From Notamacropus eugenii (Eukaryota; Chordata; Mammalia; Diprotodontia; Macropodidae), in contig NC_092872.1 in NCBI RefSeq assembly GCF_028372415.1, positions 551,806,205 to 551,870,204 of the forward strand: a stretch of DNA of 64,000 bases. Direction: 5' to 3'. Made by a program: the position numbers and the translations under genes. Each line of letters begins with the position of its first letter. The first letter of the stretch is position 1. The notes beneath the pieces were generated by a model. The model saw only the letters and a program-made list of their open reading frames with translations, searched no databases and was not told where the DNA came from. Below are positions 54,708 to 62,789 of the stretch, one piece after another.

Positions 54708-55536
54708 CACCTTTTCCTGTGGAGACACAAACATACCCTGGACCCCATATTAGTATCTTATACGGACCTTTCCATTTCCCTGAGGCCATATCCTTTACCA
54801 TGGCCCATGTGTCTTTATATCCAGCCTGGGTATTACTTTCCTTGAGGGGTTGTCTTGGAAAAGTCACAAAATGTCTCATAGCTGGAGTAGTATGTGAGTT
54901 TCTTGAGATATGCAAAAAATTGTGTGTATACACAGCTGTATCAAGCTCTGATTGTGTTAGGCGACCTTTTCCCCTTCTTTGTTTAGCGAGGATCGCCTTC
55001 AAGGTGAGATTGGCCCTTTCCACTATGGCCTGGCCTTGTGGATTGTAGGGGATTCCTGTAACATGTCGAATCCCTAGATCGCGGAGGAAGTGTGTAAGGG
55101 TTTGAGAAGTATAGGCAGGGCCGTTATCTGTCTTTATTGTAAAAGCAAACCGAGGACAATCTACTTTGTTTAAAGGAATGGAAAAAAAACAATCCTGAAT
55201 ATCAATGATTATAAGTGACCAACCCTCCGGGATGGCATTAGGAGAAGGGAGACCTGGTTGCAGGGCTCCCATAGGCATGAGAGACTGATTTACCTTCCTT
55301 AGATCTGTAAGGAACCTGAATTTCCCGGATTTTTTCTTTATAACAAACACAGGAGCATTCCAGGGTGACTTTGATGGTTCTATATTTCCTTTTTCTAATT
55401 GCTCCTTAACCAATAGTTGTAGTGCCTGGAGTTTTTCTGGGGTCAGGGACCATTGCTCCACCCAAATCGGGGTGTCTGACTTCCAATTCAAGGGTGGGGA
55501 CTCCAGTGCAACTGCAATGGCCCTTACTAAAAATTT
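54511..55536 (-). pseudogene. pol: Deleted pol: RT N-terminus fused in frame to integrase C-terminal half
   Basis: The frame is open from the pro-pol slip site; numbering below starts at the TTG at 55491 (326 codons). Residues ~10-118 are the fingers/start of palm of reverse transcriptase, with the first catalytic Asp in IIIDIQDCFF (D97). At about residue 118 (near 55138) the text changes directly to integrase: TDNGPAY holds the second catalytic Asp (D122), and NPQGQAIVE the Glu (E158), 35 residues apart as in DD35E enzymes. The C-terminal integrase fold (KWKGPYKILIWG) runs to about 275. Missing are the RT YxDD motif, thumb, connection, RNase H, and the integrase zinc-binding domain and first Asp. 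The frame is preserved across the junction, so a chimeric but catalytically dead protein is possible. Confidence 0.88.
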
Positions 55537-56212
55537 GATAGCTTCATCCCGAGGCGGCTCATAATGTCCCTGCCCCAGATGTTAAAACTAAGTCCTGGAA
55601 TCACCAACGGCCATATGGTCCCTTGGCGATCCTCTGCCTCCCACTTTACTGGGTGCATTGTCTCTAAGGTATTTTGGCACCCTCCTATTCCCCACACTGG
55701 TCTCTGGCTTTCTTTAAGCTTCCAGTGCCGGGGTACTGAGCGACCGCTAAGGCAGGTCCTATCCGCTCCAGTATCAAGGAGGCCAGTCATGGGAATTCCA
55801 TTAAGCCAGATCGTACACTCAGGTCTATTCTGTCCTATTTCCTTTAGTAACTGGATTTGAACTGAGTGCTTTAAAGGAAGGGCAATAGCTATGGGAAGCT
55901 GATTGTCTATATGAGCTGGCTCGGCTACCACATTGGAGCATGGAAGTGCTGTGGTGCCGGTGGGATAAACTCCTGTATATATAACTACGGGTGCATGAGA
56001 GGGGTTCTGTAATATGAGGGATTCCTCCTGTATGGGGTCTCTCAGGGGAATCATGGCAAACTGATGAGCTGCAAGCTGGCACTTCTCTAAGCTGTAAAGG
56101 TGTTGCTTTCCTTCCTCTGGCCCCATAATCTCCTGTATTCTCCCTCCAAGGGGCCATCCCGATTCTCTGCCAAAGGGTACACTTTCGGGGCCCTCGAGGG
56201 GCCCCTCACCCC
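55527..56212 (-). CDS. pro: Endogenous retroviral protease (Pro)
   Basis: An aspartic protease in the -1 frame relative to gag, open from the frameshift signal to a TAG at 55527-55529. Counted from the internal ATG at 56126 (199 residues), the active site LLDTGAD is at 116-122, a flap-like WGIGG at 145-149, and the C-terminal IWGRDIM at 183-189. All three are in the order of retropepsins, which act as homodimers to process Gag. I see no dUTPase motifs upstream and no G-patch extension downstream, both of which many betaretroviral pro frames carry. The frame is intact. It overlaps the end of gag by ~125 nt. Confidence 0.87.
55530..55536 (-). promoter_or_regulatory. Probable pro-pol -1 frameshift heptamer
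   Basis: AAATTTT, in the pro frame as A AAT TTT, directly before the pro stop TAG. It has the X XXY YYZ form, and the -1 frame continues into pol. A downstream structure is not obvious. Confidence 0.65.
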
Positions 56213-57499
56213 GTTTCCTGACTTCCTACATTGTTTAGCTAAGTGACCTGGCTTTCCACATGAAAAACAAGGGTCCTGGCCCCTCCCTGTACTTATTTCT
56301 TTCCTACACTCTTTCTTAAGGTGTCCCGGTTTTCCGCAGTTAAAACATTTTTTCTCCAAAGAGATATTACTTAAGGCGGCAGCCAGGTACTTCCCTTGCA
56401 CCTGTGCCAAGTAGACCTGACTTCCTACCCTTTCACATCTCTGTATCATCTCTTCAACAGATGCATTCTTTGGCAGTCCCAGCATTGCCTTTTTGCAGTC
56501 ATGATTACAATTCTGCCGCAGCAATGTCCTCAACACTATCTCTGTCCCTTGGTTTTCCTCTCCCATATCTCGACCTACTGCCTCCTGCAGCCTGGCCACA
56601 AAATTAGTAAATGGCTCATTGTTTCCTTGCGTAATCCTAGTCATGGGAAACTCTCTCTCTTTCTTAGAGGCTATAACCTTCCAGGTGGCAATAGCCATTC
56701 CGGCAATCAAAACATAATCGGAGGCTGAGTACTGTAATTGATTTCCTGTAGCCTCAAACTGCCCTGTTCCTGTAAATTGCTGATAAGCCTGGGGGGCCTG
56801 AGCCCCTAGCCCACCGGTAGTGCTCTTTACCCTCTGAGAAAATTCTGATACCCAAATCACATTCTGCCCAGGGGTAAGGCAGGCTCTAGCTAAGCTCTTC
56901 CAGTCATTAGGAGTCAGAACGAACTGACCGCTGAGAGTTTCAAGCATGGCTATAACAAAGGGTGAATTAGGGCCATGCTTGGTACAAGCCTCTTTAAGAG
57001 TCGCCACTCTCTTCCACTCTATGGGTATGTGGCTCCTCCGAACCCCACCGGGGACACTGGGGTCCGCTATTTCTAACACAGGAAATGTCCCTACATCTTC
57101 TCCATTCTCTATAGCCTTTCTTATTCCTTTTTCCAAACTGGACTGTGGCCCTGAACTGTCTGACCAATGGAGCAGGTTATAAGGAGGCGCGGAGGGAAGG
57201 CACGGCGTATTCTCCCCTGCCTCGCCTTTCCCATCCTCTAGATGGAGCTCCGAACCTATTTTTTCTCTACACTCCTTAACTTTCTGCTCGCCAGGGTTCT
57301 GCTCGCCAAGGTCCTCCCCTCCCCTCTCTCCGCTTCCACTCTTATTCCAATCCCGCCCTGGCCTCTCCGGCCCTTCCTTACAAAATTCTCGGAGGTCGTT
57401 TAACTCTATTGTGACCCCCGCCTCCCTGCCTTCCCTGTGAAGTTTCTCAGCCCAGACCTCCTGTTCCTCTGGCTTTATTACTGGCAATTGATTCCTCAT
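56087..57499 (-). CDS. gag: Endogenous retroviral Gag (short matrix, capsid, nucleocapsid)
   Basis: An open 470-codon frame encoding the structural polyprotein. Residues 102-105 are PSAP, the late-domain motif that recruits Tsg101 for budding. Capsid runs from about 138 to 370, with a major homology region at about 289-307 (QGNNEPF.NFVARL). Two CCHC zinc knuckles follow: C385-C388-H393-C398 and C411-C414-H419-C424. Two knuckles fit class II elements. The ATG at 57499 is only ~150 bp from the PBS. The frame is open for 24 codons upstream of it, back to a TAG, with no other ATG. The protein lacks Gly at position 2 and looks short in matrix, so the myristoylated start is probably lost or shortened. 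The stop overlaps the pro frame. Confidence 0.88.
   Translation of the reverse strand: MRNQLPVIKPEEQEVWAEKLHREGREAGVTIELNDLREFCKEGPERPGRDWNKSGSGERGGEDLGEQNPGEQKVKECREKIGSELHLEDGKGEAGENTPCLPSAPPYNLLHWSDSSGPQSSLEKGIRKAIENGEDVGTFPVLEIADPSVPGGVRRSHIPIEWKRVATLKEACTKHGPNSPFVIAMLETLSGQFVLTPNDWKSLARACLTPGQNVIWVSEFSQRVKSTTGGLGAQAPQAYQQFTGTGQFEATGNQLQYSASDYVLIAGMAIATWKVIASKKEREFPMTRITQGNNEPFTNFVARLQEAVGRDMGEENQGTEIVLRTLLRQNCNHDCKKAMLGLPKNASVEEMIQRCERVGSQVYLAQVQGKYLAAALSNISLEKKCFNCGKPGHLKKECRKEISTGRGQDPCFSCGKPGHLAKQCRKSGNGVRGPSRAPKVYPLAENRDGPLEGEYRRLWGQRKESNTFTA
56187..56219 (-). promoter_or_regulatory. Probable gag-pro -1 ribosomal frameshift signal
   Basis: On the minus strand the heptamer AGGAAAC (56219-56213) lies in the gag frame as A GGA AAC. 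A 7-base spacer follows, then a hairpin of two 7-base all-G/C arms, GGGGCCC and GGGCCCC, around the loop CTCGA (56205-56187). The pro frame (-1) is open from here on. Class II viruses often use a GGA-AAC type slip; the A in the first position makes this one imperfect. Confidence 0.6.
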
Positions 57500-57633
57500 C
57501 CCTGCCCTTTTCCCAGGGGTTTGGGAAGCTTCTCTCCCCTTTCTCTCCTTCCGAATCTAGGATTCGGGACTCGCTTCTTTCACAGCCCCTTCCGGGTGTA
57601 CCCCAAAAGCACCCAGGATTATCTACGCTCCCA

Positions 57634-57651
57634 ATCCCTGTTGGGACGCCA
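57634..57651 (-). other. Primer-binding site, tRNA-Lys type
   Basis: TGGCGTCCCAACAGGGAT on the minus strand, two bases after the 5' LTR. It agrees with the complement of the tRNA-Lys3 3' end at about 15 of 18 positions; other tRNAs fit less well from memory. Confidence 0.75.
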
Positions 57652-57653
57652 AC

Positions 57654-58258
57654 TGCCAAGCCTAGAGGCCTGTATTGGGCTACCCGAGTCTTTCTTACCT
57701 GTCCAGGTCTTCGGCTGGCCACGCCGGATGCACGTATGAGAGAAAGGACGTTCCAGAGTCAAACAGGGGTTGAGCTTTATTACAGGGTTTCGGTTACAAG
57801 TGCAGGGGCTCTTCTTTCTTAGAACGAAGAGGGGGAGATTTCCTAAGAAGGCTAAGCTTAAGGGAATGGAAGTAGAAGTACAAGCGGGGAGAGAGGGGGA
57901 GGGGAGAGAGGAAAGAAAAGAAGCGGAGCCCTACTTTTCTCTTTGGCTCCACACGTGCTAAGAGCTTTCTGGCTTCCTCAATCCTACTTAATCTTCAGCC
58001 ACACAGTTTGCATCTCAATACCATGCTGTTAGGTAACTAGGTGTGCTCCAATCCGGGACGACCTCGAGGGCAGGGAGACTCCACCCATCAGGTATCTCCG
58101 GGGGAGAGGCGGAAATACCCGAGCTAGCCGAGCTAGCTCAGTCTGACCTTCTCGAACCCCCGCTGTTCATGGAGGGCCTCGTAAGACTCTAAGATTTAGA
58201 AGTCCCACTTTTACCTGCCCGAGACTGTCCACACGGAATTGAGCTTCCAGTCCCAACA
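57654..58258 (-). repeat. 5' LTR of the provirus
   Basis: 605 bp; on + it starts TGCCAAGCCTAGAGGCC and ends CTTCCAGTCCCAACA. It holds AATAAA on the minus strand (57776-57781) and a CACGTG E-box. A consensus-like splice donor, CAG/GTAAGA, sits in the U5 part on the minus strand (about 57689-57697). No clear TATA box is visible. Confidence 0.93.
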
Positions 58259-58390
58259 AATAAGGACTTCATTTATTTCATTCTATACCAGTTCATACTT
58301 TGCATATTATTTGAAACATTTCTTTCATCATTTCTTATCAATATTAACTTTATATTATACTCATATACCACAATCTGTTATGACATTCCC
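58259..58390 (-). mobile_element. L1 3' UTR fragment, antisense (right of the provirus)
   Basis: TTCATTCTATACCAGTTCAT, ACATTTCTTTCATCATTTCT and CATATACCACAATCTGTTAT continue the L1 3' UTR interrupted at 53499 (compare 60.15-60.29 kb). Confidence 0.55.
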
Positions 58391-58394
58391 TGTC

Positions 58395-59690
58395 AGGTAC
58401 CCTCTCAATTTTCAGATTTCCCTTTCCCCTCCTCCTCTATTTCCTCTTTCACTTTCCCACCTCTTCCCCTCCTCCTTTTTTCCTCTTTTAATTCCTCATT
58501 TACTTGTAATTCCTTTCCTCCTTGTCCTTTTGCATTCCCTTTCTTCCTCATTCTCTCTTTGTCTTTGTTTTGTTTTCTGTTGTTCTCTTTCTCTCCCCCA
58601 TTCTTTTCAGGATGAGGAAATTTGTTTTTCTTTCTACTATTTTGTCCCAGTTCTTTGCTTCTTGCTTAATTCTTCTCTCTGTGCCCCTTGCCCTCCCTCC
58701 CCAAACTGCCTCATTCCTACCTATTTCTCAGTTGTTTGGTATATTCTTACATGTAATTTTTTTGTGTTTTTTATCTTTTGGTGTGTTTGTTTATATATGT
58801 GTGTGTGCATGCCAGTGTATATGTGTACACAATGCCAGTGCTATTTTGTGGGTTGAAATAAAAGTAGGATCCATCTGATATTTGCTTCCCTTACCCATGC
58901 ATCCTGGTTTATATGTTGTTCTCACACTCCAGTGATGAGAAATGATAAGTGTCATTGCCTTCTTCTTTCTTTCTATATTACTATATTACTTCTACCTTCC
59001 ATTCTTATTCCTCCTCTCTTAAAATCTGTAGGACAGAATCAAATTCATCCTCTAGGTTATCTGTTCTTATTGATTAATCTTTTCATTACCCTTTGATATG
59101 GTTAAGTTCTTTCAGATATTAAGTGACCCTTTGGTCACTTGTTCATTCTACTACCATTAGATTGTTAGTCTTATCATTATCTTACACAGAATTCTCATTG
59201 CTAAATAAATTAACCTTTGGAGGTTTCTTTTGAATCTTTCATATACATTTCAATGTTCTTACTTACCCTTCCTATTTTCAATAAGATTGTTTCAAAGACC
59301 TTTACATTAAAGGTTTATTTTTTCATCTATAGAATTATACCCAGTTTTGCAAGGTAAGTTATTCTTGGTTATAAATCGATGGTTTGACTTTTGGAAAGTT
59401 GTATTACAAGATCTTTTCTCATTTATAGTAGAAGCTACCAGGTTTTGTGTCATAGTGACTGGTAGTGTATTATTTGAACTCTTCCTTTCCACATATTTGC
59501 AGTATTTTTTTAAAAATTTTACCCAGAAACTGAATTTTGACTATAAAATTTCTGTGACTTTTCCTTTTGGGGTTTTGTTCAGAAAGTAAAAAAGGTTATT
59601 ATTTTTATTTTGATTCCCTTCTCTCTTTTCCAATTCTAATAGATCTGGGTGGTTTTAATTTATGGTTTCTTGAAAGATAGTTTACAGACT
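58395..59690 (-). mobile_element. Old HAL1/L1-like element, antisense
   Basis: 59240-59690 is a decayed version of the C-terminal coding part of the HAL1 ORF1 at 50.24-50.6 kb: compare AATTATACCCAGTTTTGCAA, GGTAAGTTATTCTTGG and AGAAGCTACCAGGTTTTGTG with the corresponding 50.34-50.46 kb blocks. 58395-59230 is a pyrimidine-rich (on +) 3' UTR like 49.3-50.2 kb. The 205-codon + frame at 58239 is chance. Confidence 0.6.
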
Positions 59691-59754
59691 TTTTATGTGG
59701 CCATGACTAGAGAATCTAATCCTTTGTAAATCATCTTTCCTTTATCTGTTTTAT

Positions 59755-60965
59755 AGATCAGATTTTTAAAATTATTTTTAGTTTTCAACACTCTTTTTTA
59801 TCAGATTTTAAATTGTAAAATGTTTCTCCCTCCTTCCCTTCTCCCTCCCCAAGACAGCATGCAATTTGATATAGACTATGTATGTATAATAATATTAAAC
59901 ATATTTCCACATTAGTCATGTTGTGAAAGAAGAATCGGAACAAAAGGCAAAAATGACAAAACAAAAAGTGAAAATGGTATACTTCAATTTGCATTCATAC
60001 TCCATAGTTCTTTCTCTGGATGTAGATAGTATTTTCCATCTTTATTCTTTTGGAATCATCTTGGTTCCTTGTATCTCTAAGAGGAGCTAAGTCTATCAAA
60101 GTTGGTCATTGTACAATGTTGCTGTTACTGTGTACAATGTTCTCCTGGTTCTGCTCATTTCACTCGATATCAGTTCATGTAAGTCTTTCCAAGATTTCCC
60201 AATATCTGACTCTTCATCATTTCTTATGAAACAATAATATTCTATTATATTGACATATCCCAACTTGTTCAGTCATTCCCCAATTGATGGGCATCCCCTC
60301 AATTTCCAATTTTTTGCTAACACACACACATACACAAAAACTGCTATATTTTTGTACATGTGGATCATTTTCCCTTTTTTATGATCTCTTTAGGATATGG
60401 AACTAGTAGTGGTATTGCTGGATGAAAGGGTAAACCAAGTTTCATGGCCCTTTAGACAGAGTTCCAAATTGCTCTCCTGAATGGTTGGATCAGTTCACAA
60501 CTTCACCACCAATGCATTAGTGTTCCAATTTTCCCACATTTTCTCCATTTGTCATTTTCCTGTTTTGTCATGTTAGCCAATCTGATAAGAGTGAGGTGGT
60601 ACCTCAGAGTTGTTTTAATTTGTATTTCTCTGATCAAGAGACTTAGAGCATTTTTTCGTATGACTATAGATAGCCTTCATTTCTTTATCTGAAAACTACC
60701 TGTTCATATCTTTTGACTATTTGTCAATTGGAGAAAAACTCGCATTCTTATATGTTTTACTCAGTTCTCTATATATTTGAGAAATGAGACCTTTATCAGA
60801 GACCCTGGCTATAAAAAATATTTATTTGTTTTCTGCTTCCCTCCTAATCTTGGTTGCATTGGCTTTGTGCAAAACCTTTTCAGTTAAATGTAATCAAAGT
60901 TATCCATTTTGTATTTCATAATATTCTCTATTTCTTGTTTGTCATAAATTCTTCCAGTCTCCACA
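59755..60965 (-). mobile_element. L1 3' end (ORF2 C-terminus and 3' UTR), antisense
   Basis: Plus-strand order: TTTTAGTTTTCAACACTCTT, CCCCAAGACAGCATGCAATT, TTTCTCTGGATGTAGATAGT, CCCCAATTGATGGGCATCCC, TAGTAGTGGTATTGCTGGAT, GAGTGAGGTGGTACCTCAGA, GGAGAAAAACTCGCATTCTT and GAGACCTTTATCAGAGACCC. This is the longest continuous L1 3' UTR in the window; 5'-truncated. Confidence 0.88.
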
Positions 60966-61024
60966 GATCTTGGTTATATTTTTTTAACAGATACCTTACA
61001 ATTACATTCCTCCTTCCCCTTTAA

Positions 61025-61975
61025 AAAAATCTTTATGTATGAACATCATTACAAAACACTTTTCACACAAATAAAGTCAGATTCAAATAATTGGAAAAAC
61101 ATCAGTTGCTCATGGGTAGGCCAAGGTAATATAATCAAAATAACAATTCTACCTAAATTAATTTACTTATTCAGTGCCATAGCAATCAAACTAAAAAAAA
61201 AATTATTTCACGGAACTAGAAAAATAATATAAAAATTCATCTGGAAGAGAAAAAGGTCCAGAATATCACAGGAATCAATGAAAAGAAATGGTAGGGAAGA
61301 TGGCCTATCCATAGCAAATCTTAAATTGAATTATAAAGCAGCAATTATCAAAACACTTGGTGCTTATTAAGAAATAGAGAGGTAGGCCAGTGGAATAGGT
61401 TAGGTCCACAAGACACAGTAGTCGATGACTAAAGCAGTCTACTGTTTGATAAACTCAAGGACTTCAGCTTCTGGGATAAGAACTCACTGTTTGACAAAAC
61501 TGCTGAAAGAACTGGAAAATAGTGTGATGGAAACTGGACATAAACAAGTGCCTGACACTGTATACCAGAATCAAGTCCAAATGGGTACATGATCTAGGTA
61601 TAAAGGCTGATAGTACAAAAAAACTAGGGAAGCAAAGAATAGTTTATTTGTCAGATTTATGGGGCATGGAGGTACTATATAAATACCATCCACATCCAGA
61701 GAAAGAACTATGGTGTTGGAACCCAGAATGAAGCAGTCTATTTTCTCTTTTGTTAAATTTTGTTTTTCTTGTTTTGTTTTTCTCATGATTTCTTACATTC
61801 ATTTTATTTCTTCTATGCAACATGGCTAATGTGAAAATGGGTTTAATAGAAATGCATGTGTAGAACCCACATAAGATTGCATGCTGTCTTGGGGAGGAAG
61901 GGAGAGAATACTTGGAACTTATGGAAGTGATTGTTGAAAACTGAAAGTAAATAAATTAATAAATTTTGGAGGAAA
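61025..61975 (+). mobile_element. L1 3' end (ORF2 C-terminal part and 3' UTR), sense, internally deleted
   Basis: The + strand translates to QIKSDSNNWKNISCSW, then VGQGNIIKITILPKLIYLFS, an L1 ORF2 region after the RT core. Later broken blocks read FDKLKDFSFWDKNSLFDK and KKLGKQRIVYLSDLWG. The 3' UTR follows: TCCAGAGAAAGAACTATGGT, ACATAAGATTGCATGCTGTC, TTGTTGAAAACTGAAAG. About half of the C-terminal coding sequence is missing. Confidence 0.85.
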
Positions 61976-62167
61976 AGTCTATAATATTTCCAACTCCAAC
62001 TGTTTCATAGAGTTAGGAATTTTTGCTTATTCTATTTTAACTTGTCGGGTAACTCATTACTTGGATTAAGCTTGGCATATTCTGTTCTAAAATACTTATT
62101 CAACTTCCAATTCATTTCTTCAGAATTTTTTCATGTTTTATCTCTTCCTTCATATTTAAGAGATGAT

Positions 62168-62434
62168 AATAACAATAGCTGGCATTTATTTAGTACCTAT
62201 TCTTTAATAGGACCTGTACTAAGTGCCTTACAAGTATTATTTCATTTGGTTTTTACAACATTGGGAGATAGGGACCATCATTATCCCTACTTTTTAATTG
62301 AGGAAACTGAGGCAAACAAGTTAAATGACTTACTCAAAATCTCATAGGTAATTAGTGGCTGAAACAGGATCTGAACCTAATTGTTTTTGTGTTCAGGTCC
62401 AGCACTCTGTTCACTGTACCATCTAGTTGCTTAG
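62168..62434 (-). mobile_element. MIR/MAR1-type SINE, antisense, near full length
   Basis: AACAATAGCTGGCATTTATT, GTGCCTTACAAGTATTATTT, TTGAGGAAACTGAGGCAAAC, AGTTAAATGACTTACTC, GATCTGAACCTAATTG and CTGTACCATCTAGTTGCTTA in reversed order. Confidence 0.85.
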
Positions 62435-62789
62435 GCTATTATATAGTCCTTATAGAAAATATATTTTTCCTTTGAGTAGTTTTTAAGGAGTTACTCTCTG
62501 CTTTCATATTAAATTGTTAGTATATTTGGATCTTGAAAAAAATCTTTATAGTGGTCTATGTTTTCTTTAGTTATTCCTTTCTCTGGTTTAATTACTGAAT
62601 TGTGGTTTAGTCCCTTAACTCGACTTCATGTGCAAAGTCCAGACTGTGCCTTTGTGTCATCTAGTCAGTATTACTTGGCCTTGACTAAAATCACTTGGGT
62701 GTCTAGACCTCCATGGGATGAATGCTTTCTGTTGGAATCTGAAATTCTGAGTGTTGGACTTTAAGGACCCTATCTGGACTCTCAAGATA
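62435..62789. other. No recognisable feature
   Basis: A 68-codon chance frame (62558). May include the start of the L1 5' UTR that follows. Confidence 0.4.

Larger units (their letters stand above)
53500..58258 (-). mobile_element. Class II (betaretrovirus-like, Lys-PBS) endogenous retrovirus, internally deleted
   Basis: A 4759-bp provirus in minus orientation. The order, in its own sense, is 5' LTR 57654-58258, PBS, gag, pro, deleted pol, env leader, PPT, 3' LTR 53500-54104. Both LTRs are 605 bp with TG..CA ends and differ at about eight positions by eye (~1.3%). The 6-bp duplication AATAAG flanks it (53494-53499, 58259-58264), the size usual for this class. The internal region is only ~3.55 kb. 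The RT active site, RNase H, the integrase N-terminus and nearly all of env are missing. gag and pro are open. It lies within an older antisense L1 fragment. Non-autonomous in its present form. Confidence 0.93.

Noticed and set aside
54511-55491. pol as a separate gene starting at 55491
   Set aside because: The codon there is TTG and the frame is open back to the AAATTTT slip site, so it is read by frameshift from pro.
58239-58856. 205-codon + strand frame
   Set aside because: It crosses the LTR border into an antisense HAL1-like 3' UTR; pyrimidine-rich composition explains it.
59755-61975. A single twin-primed (5'-inverted) L1
   Set aside because: Both arms contain the 3' UTR, whereas twin priming gives two adjacent, non-overlapping segments.
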